Assembly: GCF_000219625.1 (NCBI RefSeq)
Contig: NC_018213.1
Coordinates: forward strand, 986,055-1,050,054
Direction of reading: 5' to 3'
Length of the DNA: 64,000 nt
Source: Zymoseptoria tritici IPO323
Taxonomy: Eukaryota; Ascomycota; Dothideomycetes; Mycosphaerellales; Mycosphaerellaceae
Within the stretch, counting starts at the first letter, position 1. The number at the start of each line of letters is the position of its first letter. Of the stretch, positions 1 through 10,115 are shown in pieces. The notes under the pieces are model-generated. The model saw only the letters and a list, made by a program, of their open reading frames with translations, did not search any database and had not been told where the DNA came from. The translations under genes were made by a program, and so were the position numbers.

Positions 1-392
1 TCACTGCTCGCTGTTGTTCGGAGCATCTTCGCGCAGTCTTCGGACGGATTGCCATTGCCAGGTGCGGGGACTCGAAAGAGGGGATCTGGGGAAGAGGTAT
101 CCAATCAGGCGACCATCGATTGAACCTACTACGGTCCGTACCGTGAATGCCGCACGTTGGCAGGCTGGCTTCCCTCCGTTCTCCTGCTCCAAATGCAGCA
201 ACCAAGCCACTGATGGGCAAATGGTGCGGTGCAGTTCGAGCGGGACGACGCAGGTATGTTTACCGTGCAGCATGCCGGTTCGCGATTTGCAGACTGAGCT
301 GGAAGTAGTTTTACGTCAAGCCCAAGGTATGCCCTGGTTTCCCTCGCTATTCAAATTTATTCTCTTTCTCTACATTCGCATAACAAATACAC
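1..392. other. Intergenic, upstream of the P450 pseudogene
   Basis: No convincing coding region is seen. Open frames here show no recognisable domain and run out of frame into the P450. It probably holds the former P450 promoter. The left edge of the window cuts whatever lies upstream. Confidence 0.5.
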
Positions 393-2185
393 ATGGAGCG
401 ACCATCCATAGCAGTGCTGGTGGCACTTGTCGTTTTTCTTTATGGGTTTGTTCGGCTTCTCTCCGTTGGAAGGCGTCCAAAAGACTACCCACCAGGTCCG
501 CCGACGATCCCTGTACTGGGCAACATTCACCAGATGCCTACCAGAGATGCACATCTCCAATTTGAGAAATGGGCCCGCGAGTACGGTGACATCTACTCTC
601 TCATGCTGGGAACCCAAACCATGATCGTCCTTTCCAGTGACGAAGCTGTCAAAGAGTTGCTAGATCGAAACAGCGGAAACTTCAGCAACCGTCTGGAGAT
701 GTATGTGGGCCAAGTCCTGATGTAGTGACAACCTTCGACTTCTTATGATGGTGAGAAACGCCTCTTGAACTTTCCGAAGATCGCACGATGCTGACGTGTG
801 TTAGGGATATACACCCAAATGGCGAAGTGTATGCATCCGCATTCCTCCTAGCTGTTCGTGGTTCGGCTACTAATGCGATGCAGTTCCGCAAAATGATCCA
901 CCATCTTCTCAACGCTACCGTTGCGCCTCAATACGTGCCCTATCAGATTCTCGAGAACAAGCAGATGCTGAACGACCTTCTTGATACACCCAACGACTTC
1001 TTGAAGCATATTCGACGATATTCGAATGCCCTGACCACCTCCATGGTCTTTGGATGGCGTACGCCCACCTACGAAGACGATGCCGTCAAGCAATTATTCG
1101 ACGGACTCTCCGAGTTTGCAGATATCAACCAGACTGGCGTGGCAGCATTACTGGATGCATTTCCTCTACTGAGGAAACTACCAGAGACTTTGCTGCCCGT
1201 GCAGAAGAAGGCGAAAGAGTTGCACAAGGTCGAACGAGAACTCTACCTTCGTCATTGGCTCAGAGCGAAGAAGGAGATTAAGGAAGACACCATCAAGCAT
1301 TGTTTCTATGACTATCGAACAAAAAGCTTCCAGTGACCATTGTCTGATATGTATCGACAGGTGTCGGGATGGCAGAAGCTCAGAAGAAAGAAGGGTTCTC
1401 CGATGCTCAGGCGGCGTACATTTCCGGTACTCTCCTAGAAGCTGGCTCTGACACGACATCAAGCACTCTTTACGCCTTTGTTCAAGCCATGCTACTCTCC
1501 CTGAAGTTCAGCGGCATGCTCAGCAGCAGCTTGATTAAGTCGTCGGTAAACACCGCCTTCCCACCCTAGACGACCAGGCCGAATTGCCATACATCAGGAT
1601 GATCATGAAAGAAACACTGAGTGCGTTGCTACCCAAACATGCATATATACCTCCCAGACTAATGATCCTGACCTAGGATGGGCACCAACCACAGTCCTCG
1701 GCGCCGTATCCCACGTCACCACCGAGGCCGCCACTTACAAAGGCTACTACATCCCTGCCGGCGCCGGTGTCATGAACAACGTCTGGGCCATCCACAATGA
1801 TCCCGCTCGCTCACCAAATCCTCACCTGTTCGACCCGAACCGCTTCAAAGATGACAAGCTCTCACTCTACGATTCTACCTCCAACCCCGACCCATCTAAA
1901 CGTGACTGCTTCACCTTCGGCGCTGGCCGACGCATCTGTCCGGGAATGCACGTTGCGGAACGAAGTCTGTTCCTCGGGATGGCGAGGTTGCTGTGGGCCT
2001 TCAGTATCAAGCCTGCAAAGGATGCGGACGGAAATGAGATTGTGCCGCAGGGACAGAAGTTCACACAAGGATTTGTCTGCATGCCTGAGGAATTCCCGGC
2101 GGACATTGTGAGGACGGAATGGCAAGTGGCTGGATCACAGTCGTTGGATCATGACACGAAGCAGTGGATTGCTTCGCCGATTTGA
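393..2185 (+). pseudogene. Cytochrome P450 monooxygenase, disrupted
   Basis: Residual microsomal P450: N-terminal membrane anchor, proline-rich hinge (YPPGPPTIPVLGN), I-helix AGSDTTSS (about 1443-1466), ETLR (K-helix) and an intact heme-ligand motif FTFGAGRRICPG (about 1909-1944). The family hydroxylates small lipophilic compounds at the ER. Readable introns are 751-804, 829-883 and 1621-1676. Lesions are a frameshift near 723 in the MYVGQVLM region, with the following SDNLRLLMM resuming in another frame; a donor near 1308 that lacks GT although the acceptor at 1360 is intact; a one-base loss near 1497-1500; and a TAA at 1536-1538 in the restored frame. Several independent lesions make sequencing error unlikely. 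It resembles P450s annotated as O-methylsterigmatocystin oxidoreductase-like, but the substrate is unknown. The stop at 2183-2185 is intact. Confidence 0.85.
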
Positions 2186-2584
2186 GGCGTGGGGGCAGGT
2201 CAATTGGTGTGGTTATCGATTGTGTCATGTCCGCAGGCAAGTATTCAGGTGACCGGGCAGGACAGTCTAACACGGTGCGCTGATCTATACAACTACGCCG
2301 TCCTGCCAACGTGCCTGCACGCCTAGACAAGCTGATATGTCAACGTACATGTACGGTTGCCAAACGCGGCATGCTAAGGTACATGAACGGCCATTCAACA
2401 CGACGTGTCAACGCATCCAGTCGAAGAGAGGTATGTGCATATTAGGCATCGAAGGTAAAAAGTACTGAGTGCTATCACGTTACTGCTAGGCCATAGTCCT
2501 GTCATGTCATCACTTCGTTGTCCTGTCAACCTATTCAGTCGCTGCACCTCCAAGCTGCCATCAATTCGCTTCAGCATTGCACAT
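2186..2584. other. Intergenic between convergent genes
   Basis: Downstream sequence shared by the P450 remnant and the glycine-zipper gene. I see no RNA gene or repeat. Confidence 0.5.
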
Positions 2585-3328
2585 CTAATGATGATGCTTC
2601 TTCTTGTACTTCTTCGAATCATCCGAATCGGACGAAGAAGAACTTGATGACGAACTCGAACTCGATCCCCGGCGAGACTTATGCGCCTTATGCGGCTTTG
2701 GGTTCTTGTGCTGCTTCTTCTTCTTCTTCGCAGCGTCTTCCAGCATCGATCCAGCCACAGCACCGCCGATGCCTCCAAGAATGCCGTGGTTCATCTTGTG
2801 GCCACCGTAGGCACCCGCCGCTCCGCCCGCTAGAGCTCCCATCAGACCACGATCGGCTTCTGCTGGACCCCCGGGATATTGGCCTGGGTACTGGCCTGGC
2901 GGTGGATCTCCGTAGGCGCGTGGGTGTTCGGGTGGTCCTTGTTGGTAATGCTGAGGTGGCTGGTTGTATTGGCCGCCTGGTGGGCCGGGTGGATATTGAT
3001 TGTATTGCGGACCTGGAGGAGGAGCATGGCCGCCATACTGGTGCTGTTGATCGTACTGATTCTGCGGTGGGTATGATTGATTGTGGCCGCCTTGATAGTA
3101 GTTGCCTGGTGGCGGCTGATTGGGATGCTGCTGGTATTGTTGCTGATCATTCGAGCCGTAATAGCCTTGCGCAGAGCCTTGATCTTGGCCGCCATACTGC
3201 GGCTGCTGCTGATAGTTTGATTGATGCTGCGGTGGGTAGTTGCCTTGTGGAGGGCCGGAGCCGTATTGTTGGCCGCTGTAGCCGTAGGATCCTTCAGGCT
3301 GGTAGCCACCTCCGCCGTAGTTGGACAT
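2585..3328 (-). CDS. Gly/Tyr/Gln-rich low-complexity protein with glycine-zipper segment
   Basis: Single-exon, 247-residue protein. Residues 1 to about 150 are a prion-like low-complexity tract built from YGG, QQY, PPGQY and PQ units. A short glycine zipper follows (GLMGALAGGAAGAYGGHKM and GILGGIGGAVAGSMLED, about residues 160-200), then a Lys/His patch, a run of about twelve Ser encoded by varied codons, acidic DSDD and a KKKHHH tail. Glycine zippers in this setting pack against membranes or self-associate. The N-terminal composition is typical of proteins that phase-separate. No enzyme motif is visible. Similar YGQ-rich proteins with a glycine-zipper core occur in many ascomycetes without an assigned role. 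The ATG at 3326-3328 is the first in frame. The function is not known. Confidence 0.85.
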   Translation of the reverse strand: MSNYGGGGYQPEGSYGYSGQQYGSGPPQGNYPPQHQSNYQQQPQYGGQDQGSAQGYYGSNDQQQYQQHPNQPPPGNYYQGGHNQSYPPQNQYDQQHQYGGHAPPPGPQYNQYPPGPPGGQYNQPPQHYQQGPPEHPRAYGDPPPGQYPGQYPGGPAEADRGLMGALAGGAAGAYGGHKMNHGILGGIGGAVAGSMLEDAAKKKKKQHKNPKPHKAHKSRRGSSSSSSSSSSSSDSDDSKKYKKKHHH

Positions 3329-3831
3329 TGCAAGATGAGCCGTTAGTTACGAAGGGTGTTTCGTAGGTGTTGATCGGGTTGATTTACGTGAATGTCGGAA
3401 AACTGGGTGTCATATATGTAGACCCGTCAGGCCAGGAGTTGCTGCGGCCTTGTGATCGGAGCTGAAGTCCAGTCAGCGCACAGCCTCCTTGTGGCGCAGT
3501 CGAGGATGGAATGTGCGAGTACGAAATACGACGCCCTCTAGAAAACTTACCACAAACATCGACAATCACTCCCGCTGATGACTTTGCTCAAGCACGTCTC
3601 TAGCCTGTGTCGGAAAGCTGATGAGGCGATGAGGTGGCTAGAGGCAGCGAGCGGATACAAAGAGAGTGCTGGTGCGACAGGGACTTCTCTTTGTTGCCTG
3701 ACCTACTGACGATGACACGAGCAGGTTGATCCCTTCTTTGACACGTTCAGAAACATCCAGACGAGGGATAGTGGCTCAAAGCAAGGACGATACGAGATAT
3801 CCATGGAGCGGCCAGAAGTTGACAACGGCAT
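3329..3831. other. Intergenic
   Basis: Upstream region of the glycine-zipper gene and 3' flank of the VOC gene. I see no gene, repeat or RNA. Confidence 0.5.
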
Positions 3832-4428
3832 TCAGTAATGCTCCCAAATCCCTCGACTCGCGATCTCACCAACATGCCCGTCCGGATCCGCAAAATACAC
3901 ACTATACCCGCCTCGCGGCCACTCCTTTCTGCCTGTGATCGGCACTCCTTCACCTCTCAGATATGCCTCCCACTTCTCAGCGTCCTCTCTGCTCGGCACA
4001 GCTAGACAGAAATGTTGCCTCAGCTTGCCCTCGCCAGACTGGAATGCAGGCATCAAATCTTCGGTCGGACCATGCTTGGGAATGATCTGGCTCGGATCCT
4101 CTTCTGAGACGACATCGTTAGATGTCTGACCGAGCTGAAAGAGCAGCAAATTCGTTTGTCCGAGTGGGTAGACAGTGATGCGGTCCGTTGCGAGATCAGG
4201 TTTGAGACCGAGGAGGTCGGTGTAGAAGTTCTGGGCTGCGGCCATGGACTTGATGTATATGCATGTCTCCAGGACGTGTGAGATGGCGGTAGGTGGCGGC
4301 ATTGAAGATATATGGCGTGTGAGAAGACTGCGATGGATGTTTGTTGATGGTCGTTGACAGCGAGCTAATCGGCGTGGTACTGGAGTCAGTCTTAGCATCG
4401 AGCGTGACTGCTTCAAGAATGCAGTCAT
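3832..4428 (-). CDS. VOC/glyoxalase-like dioxygenase-superfamily protein, probably mitochondrial
   Basis: About 198 residues from the ATG at 4426-4428; an in-frame ATG at 4494 would add 22 residues. I prefer 4428 because the next ~40 residues (MTAFLKQSRSMLRLTPVPRR and on) are Arg/Ser-rich without acids, like a mitochondrial presequence. An internal Met before PPPTAISHV could give a cytosolic form. The remainder is one vicinal-oxygen-chelate unit pair: LETCIYI, FYTDLLGL, LLLFQLG, QHFCLAVP (a likely metal His), YFADPDGHVGEI (a likely metal Glu). The family includes glyoxalase I, fosfomycin/bleomycin resistance proteins and dioxygenases; the substrate cannot be assigned. It is divergently transcribed from the GFA gene, with about 180 bp between starts. 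Confidence 0.85.
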   Translation of the reverse strand: MTAFLKQSRSMLRLTPVPRRLARCQRPSTNIHRSLLTRHISSMPPPTAISHVLETCIYIKSMAAAQNFYTDLLGLKPDLATDRITVYPLGQTNLLLFQLGQTSNDVVSEEDPSQIIPKHGPTEDLMPAFQSGEGKLRQHFCLAVPSREDAEKWEAYLRGEGVPITGRKEWPRGGYSVYFADPDGHVGEIASRGIWEHY

Positions 4429-4610
4429 GGCGAATGTAGGGACTACGACCGGGCAAAGTCCTTGCTCAGTCTCGCGTTGGCATACTGGAAGCACGCCTTG
4501 TGAGGTGACTACCGCTGTACATCAGCGGGGTCGAGCTGTCGAGAGACCCCCCCTCTTCGAAAGAGCTTTCGCCAGGACGCAAGGATGACCATGCCCATCA
4601 AGGTACTGCT

Positions 4611-5735
4611 ATGGCCTCCAAACAGCGAACCGTCAGAGCCGCATGTCTTTGCGGAAACGGCAAGCACGACCTCACTCTTTCTAGCACCGACTTTCCTCTG
4701 CCACTGAGCATATGCCATTGCGCATCATGTCGACACATGACCGGACAGCTATGTCTGACATCAGCTCGCCTTCCTTTGACATATGCGCCAGAATCGACCC
4801 TCCTGAGTCGCCTTCAGAAGTACGACTTCTCCGAGAACATATCCCATTACTTCTGCCCTTCTTGTGGCACCAATATCCTATGCCGGACCACAGACCGCGA
4901 GAATGGAACGAACCCTTGGATGATCGCTGTGGGTACTCTCGAAGAAGGCGATACTTCAGTCTTCGAGGTCGCAAGACACATCTTCGTAGGTGACACCGGT
5001 GATGGAGGAATGGCCGACTTCCTCACGAGCGTGAACGGCAAGCACATTCCACGCTACGCGAATCATCCAGGAAGTGAACAATTGCCTCTCTACAGGACTC
5101 ATCCCAACCGGCGTACTCAAGCCTCCGCCTCACCTGATGACAAACTCCACGGCTACTGCCACTGTCGCGGAGTACAGTCCTACATCTCACGTCCCTCAAC
5201 ACGCTCAGCATGGGCAAAGATCGCGCACGAGACAGGCTCCTACCCAACTGACCAACCACTCCCGCTCCAGCGCGAGACCTTCTGGCTCCGCGCCGACAGC
5301 ACCAAGTTTCGCGCCGCCGTCTGTCCCTGCGACTCCCGCCGGCTCGCGGCCAACGGGAATGCATTCGCACAGTGGGCTTACATTCCCACTGTCGACATGT
5401 CGCTGGATGCCGAGGGCAAAATTCCCATGCCAAAATCACTGCGCTGGGGTACGTTGAAGACCTGCCGAACATCGGAGCGAGCGTCGCAGCATTTCTGCGG
5501 CAGGTGTGGAGCGGTGGTGTTCTGGAACACCGTTGCAAGGCCGCATTTGAAGGACTTTGGGGTGGGTCTATTTAAAGGTGCTGATGGGGCGAGGTGCGAG
5601 GGTTGGTTTGAGTGGAGGACCAAGGAGATGAGGCATAGGGCGGATGGGCTGAGAAGGGCGAAGGAGTTGACGTTGGCGGTGGAGGAGGGGTTGAGAGAGT
5701 ACGGAAAGCGTCTTCGGACGGCAGCAAAGCTTTGA
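4611..5735 (+). CDS. Tandem two-domain CENP-V/GFA family protein
   Basis: Single exon, 374 residues. The GFA (glutathione-dependent formaldehyde-activating) fold binds zinc through spaced Cys pairs. Domain 1 (about residues 8-140) has CLC at 12-14, CHCASC at 35-40 and CPSC at 82-85. Domain 2 (about 178-330) has CHC at 183-185, CPC at 238-240 and CGRC at 296-299, but where domain 1 has the third Cys of CxCxxC it has Arg (position 243). The second site may therefore be altered. Family members act on, or are named for, glutathione adducts; many fungal paralogues have no proven reaction. It shares a short divergent promoter with the VOC gene. Confidence 0.88.
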   Translation: MASKQRTVRAACLCGNGKHDLTLSSTDFPLPLSICHCASCRHMTGQLCLTSARLPLTYAPESTLLSRLQKYDFSENISHYFCPSCGTNILCRTTDRENGTNPWMIAVGTLEEGDTSVFEVARHIFVGDTGDGGMADFLTSVNGKHIPRYANHPGSEQLPLYRTHPNRRTQASASPDDKLHGYCHCRGVQSYISRPSTRSAWAKIAHETGSYPTDQPLPLQRETFWLRADSTKFRAAVCPCDSRRLAANGNAFAQWAYIPTVDMSLDAEGKIPMPKSLRWGTLKTCRTSERASQHFCGRCGAVVFWNTVARPHLKDFGVGLFKGADGARCEGWFEWRTKEMRHRADGLRRAKELTLAVEEGLREYGKRLRTAAKL

Positions 5736-6562
5736 ACAGTGGGCTCGATGGAGTTTGCTGGTAGGAACAGCGGTTGCCGGAACATTGTTCTGTATCTGCG
5801 AAGCTGCGGGCTTCTCGATCAATAACAAGATGACCACGCTGCTCAATACCATGCTGTCGATAAGTCCAATCGTTGCCGCAGAGATGCTGTTCCTTCTTCG
5901 ACAGAGGATGAACCTCCCAGAGTCTAGACTTCTCTTGACAACCCGAGTTGTCCGTACGTGAAAGTCTCCATATCGAGTAAAAGAGCACGCGAGCAGCACT
6001 CGGCGAATGGCAGCCCCAGAAAAGCCAATCCCCGACACGCGAACAAAGAGTAAACGCACGGGCCGTCAAAAGTCTCAATTCGAGTCCGATTTCCGTTCCG
6101 AGGCATCCGGCTCTTCAAAAATCTGGCAACTCCATCGAGCTTGTCGTCCGTCGGACATCGAGGAGGACGTGGAACCATGAACTACATCTCCGGGTTCTGC
6201 GGACTGTAGCGGAGTGTGAGGCCAGGATCGATGCGAACGTTCTCACCGCTGCCGACATCCAATGCACCGATGCGGCGGAGTTCGTGCCAATTCGGGACGT
6301 CTAGCGAGTCGTGGATGAGGGGTTGCCACGGGCGGCAAAATCGAGAAAGTCCAGGCTTTGACATCATCAATGATTTTCCTCGTGGCGTTCTGTGCTCGTG
6401 CGAACGATGTGTGCTCGCCTTCTCCGGATCGCAATGTCCTCGCGGAGCTTTCGACGTCGCATCATCGAGCAGGCGAAGAGCTGCTTCGCAAGCAGTTGAT
6501 CAATGTTCGGTGTATTAAGCATTACCTTGTTAGCCAGCGCACGCCCGAAGGCGAAACTACTC
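5736..6562. other. Intergenic with a possible minus-strand gene fragment
   Basis: No complete gene. On the minus strand, 6182-6370 reads a protein-like segment (HDSLDVPNWHELRRIGALDVG, NVRIDPGLTLRYSP) ending in a stop. This could be the C-terminus of a decayed gene whose upstream part was lost, or separated by the MITE that starts at 6572. I cannot name the family. Confidence 0.3.
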
Positions 6563-6993
6563 ATAGTTCGAGGGAAATACTAATGGCCGGCGCCCTCTTA
6601 TCTAGTGACCGGCGCCCATCGATATCGACGTGCAATCTTAACTATCGATATGCGTATAATACACAGCTTTTGCTTACCTACGCATGTCGCATTGCGTCTC
6701 TTAGGGAGCGATCCGAGGGGCCCCCCTCGCGGCCTGGAGTAGGGGTTTAGGAGGAACGACTATCCCCTAACAGCGGGGGGTGTCGGTCGCGGACACCTCG
6801 TTGTTCGTCCAGTCGTAGAACTATGTTATTATCGTTAGCAAAGCCGCGACCGAGGGACGAGGAAGCTAAGGCTGCGCAGCTAGTAGTCGATACGCAGAAG
6901 AGCTGTAAAAGATAGCGCATATTACAGCTGATATTAGTAGGCGCCGGTCCCTAGATAAGAGGGCGCCGGCCGTTAGTATTTCCCATGGTTCGA
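6563..6993. mobile_element. Mutator-type MITE with long TIRs and 9-bp target duplication
   Basis: The element spans 6572-6984 (413 bp). The 45-bp terminal inverted repeats are 6572-6616 and 6940-6984. Both begin GGGAAATACTAA when read inward and differ at only about two positions. The flanking 9-mers are ATAGTTCGA (6563-6571) and ATGGTTCGA (6985-6993), a target-site duplication with one transition. Long TIRs plus a 9-bp duplication fit the Mutator superfamily. No transposase is encoded, so it is a non-autonomous element. The TIRs are unlike those of the large Mutator-like element at 12 kb. Confidence 0.85.
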
Positions 6994-7288
6994 CCGGACT
7001 TTCACATCATCGTGGCCTCGGCCCCGTCGGCGTACCTTGCAGACGGTCGCTAACAAACCTTGTGACACGAGACACCTCGCGACGACACATTGCAGTTCCG
7101 GCCTCGTAAGCCATGCGAGCGATGTGGTCATCGCCATTTTTCCGTGACCGCTGGTCAGTGGCCATTTCGGAGGATCGTCCTGTTCTGGAATATAAGTCAG
7201 TGGAGGTGAGTCTTAGTACAAAGGTCTGGTCAGGGCCTATTCCTCGTCTTCTTTGTCTCTCCTCTGCTGCTCCTACACAATCGCAACC

Positions 7289-8635
7289 ATGAAGTCCACC
7301 ATCCTCGCCTCCGTGGCAACGCTCATCGCGAGCACCCACGCCTTCTCCGAGCATGCTCTTCTCGCACTCAAAGCACGGCCCAGCGAGATGGGCATGGACA
7401 TCCTCCCTCCCAGCGAAGACCCGTGGTACACCGCACCCGCAAACTACGAGCTCGCGGCTCCAGGCACGATTCTGCGCATTCGTCCCGCGGGGGGAAACTT
7501 GACCATGGTGCAGAGCAACTCGTCCGCGGCATACAACATCCTCTTCCGCACGACGAACAGCCGGTATAAGCCCACCTGGGCGGTGACAACGCTTTTCGTT
7601 CCGGAGAATGTCACATACGGCTCGAGCGACAAGCTGCTGTCGTATCAGATCCCGTACGATTCAGCGGATGTCAATGCCAGTCCTTCGTACGCTTTGTACT
7701 CGGCTGGATTTGGGGACATCTCGTCTGCGTTGGGCAGGGGTTGGTTCGTATCAGTGCCGGATTATGAGGGACCTCTGGCTTCGTTCACAGCGGGCGTGAT
7801 GTCAGGTCATGCTACGCTGGATTCTGTGCGTGCTGTGCTGGCGTCCGGATTCGGTCTGGCGCCGAACGGCACCCGCTATGCCATGTGGGGATACTCTGGT
7901 GGTGCGCTGGCGAGCGAGTGGGCGGCGGAGTTGCAGGTGCAGTACGCCAGCGAGCTCGATTTCGCGGGCGCGGCATTGGGTGGATTGACGCCGAATGTGA
8001 CGAGTGTGTTGCAGGCGACTCGTGGAACTGTAAGTCCGGCTCATAAGAGATCAGCGATGCGATTTCGACAATCAATGTACTGACCAACCTCGCCGCAGAT
8101 CTATTCCGGCCTCAACCCATCCGGAATCCTCGGTCTTGCAAGCCAATGGCCCGAGCTGATGGCCTTCCTCAACCAGAGCCTGAAGACTGACGGCGAATTC
8201 AACGCAACCGGCTTCTACGCCGCAAAGAACTACACCCTCACCGAGGCCATCACGACTTTTGCCAACCAGGACATCGCAGACTACTTCGACAGCAGCGTGG
8301 ACATCAACAACAATCCCGTCTCGTCGAAAGTCATTCAGAGTGACGGAATCATGGGATATCACGGCGTCCCGCTGATGCCCGTGTTTGCGTACAAGGCCAT
8401 CATGGATGATGTCTCGTACGTCAACGATACTGATGCGTTGATCGAGAAGTATTGCGGGATTGGTGCGACTATCCGGTACGATCGGAATACTGTTGGCAGC
8501 CACTCGTCAGAGTCCACGAATGGTGCTCCCAGAGCGCTGGAGTTCTTGGAGCAGGTGTTGTCCGGGCAGTACAACGAGACGGGATGCCAGATTATGAATG
8601 TCACTGTTCAGGTGAACAGCACTTCGACGGCGTGA
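7289..8635 (+). CDS. Secreted lipase, LIP family (PF03583-type)
   Basis: Two exons (7289-8029 and 8099-8635), with intron 8030-8098 (GTAAGT..CTGACC..GCAG), giving 425 residues. It starts with a signal peptide (MKSTILASVATLIASTHA). The alpha/beta-hydrolase nucleophile elbow is GYSGG with Ser203. The catalytic acid and His must lie in the C-terminal half (YHGVPLMPVFAYKAI, then GSHSSE). Several N-glycosylation sequons (NLT, NSS, NVT, NGT, NQS, NYT, NET) agree with secretion. The family hydrolyses triglycerides or short-chain esters outside the cell. I chose the ATG at 7289 over an in-frame upstream codon because only it begins a clean signal peptide. Confidence 0.92.
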
Positions 8636-10115
8636 GCGGCCAGTGGGAGACGATGTTAGTAATGATCATGTAGTGATGAGTAATGAAAAGCGCTGTCCCA
8701 TCGATTATCAGATTCCGCTTTGAGTGAAAGGTGCATTCGCTCGGTCGCTCCACTCTTCACGCAAGGGAGTCATCCATCGGATTCTCCTCAGGCTTATTGT
8801 CGCCTCTATCAGGATGACGCGCTATCCTTGCCTTCATCTTGCGCGCCGCATGTCGAAGTGATGAAGTGCGAAAGTGAGAAGATGTCGAGTGTTGAAACGC
8901 TGTGGCGGTCTCTTGCGTCGGCGTTGGTGATGCAAGTGTCGGTGTCGGTGATGAAGAGGAGGAGAGGCAGAAAAGGATGAAAAGGAGGAAAAGTCAATGC
9001 GAACAAGGTCCATCCCAGCACACGCGTTGTGCAACACACGGATCAGGAAAGCGCCAAGACATATCCGACTATTGGCGGGAATTGGCAGGTACGAATGCGA
9101 GCGATTTCGAGAGCGCATTGCGGTAATTTGGACAGTGGATGCAAGATCATGGTCTGGAGACTCAAAGGTTGAGTTTGATCCGCGTGACTCGTCTGATCAC
9201 ATAGATGTGTAGTCGCAGCTGGTGACTCGAGGGTATGCCACCACGGTGAAGGGCAAAGCGGTGCCGAGATGTCAAATACCGTACATTAATGCAGCCAACC
9301 GATGCCAGAAACGAGATCCTCCGGTGCTCGTATCGAGAAGACAACGCGTCTTATGATCAGCCAACGCACCGAGTCATGATGGCCAGCTTGATCGCTTGGG
9401 AACTGCTTATAATCAAGTCCCGGCGCCCTCCTCGTTCATGACTGATGATAATTTCCATTTTCTCGTCTTTTCGTGGGACAAGTCTTTACATACAGCGCGA
9501 AGGTTGGAGATGTCAAGCAACGGACCACAAGACGCGAACCCACTCCACCCACATGCCGCAGAAAGTCGCCGTTCTGCATCTATATGTACAGTCGCCCATC
9601 CCACACACCCACACGCCGTCCGGAAAGCGAAAATTTCAAAGGACCTACTGGCCGAGATCCACCCATGCCGTTATACGCCTGGAAAGAGAAAAGGTATCCA
9701 ACTTGTCCATGTGTGCATGGCTGAGACGAGTGATGGATTCCTGTCTGCTTCCACCAAAAAAAACAAGATGCTGCTCTGTGTCTATCTTCTTCTCCCCGGT
9801 TCTTCCCATGATTCAATCTCCGAGTCCAAGTCGGTTGAGGAGCAGGTTGATCTTTGGTGAGGAGGGTACTGTTCGAATGCTCGGTGGTTTGACTGGTCGC
9901 GGCGGGCTTGCCGGTCTAAGAATAAAATGAATAACGCCGCGGGAAAGAAGCATGGAGCCTTTGCCAGTCCCGAAAATGCTCGTGAGCAGGACGCCAGAAC
10001 GCAGCAGAACGCCGCAGCAGCGCAGCGTGACGCCACCCCAATGGAGACTGCCAACGGCATGTGCAAGCGCGGCAGGACGGATGTGATGCGATGCAATGTG
10101 GTGTTTGTATCCCAT
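8636..10115. other. Long intergenic region
   Basis: About 1.5 kb between the convergent lipase and mannosyltransferase genes. The frames here have no domain or codon bias I can recognise. No repeat, RNA gene or transposon end is seen. Confidence 0.5.

Noticed and set aside
2604..2810. Plus-strand acidic protein opposite the glycine-zipper gene
   Set aside because: It is the antisense reading of the Ser/Asp/Lys tail and has no independent support.
9396..9930. Overlapping plus-strand open frames of 150-160 codons
   Set aside because: The frames overlap each other, have no codon bias, domain or splice logic, and lie between convergent genes.
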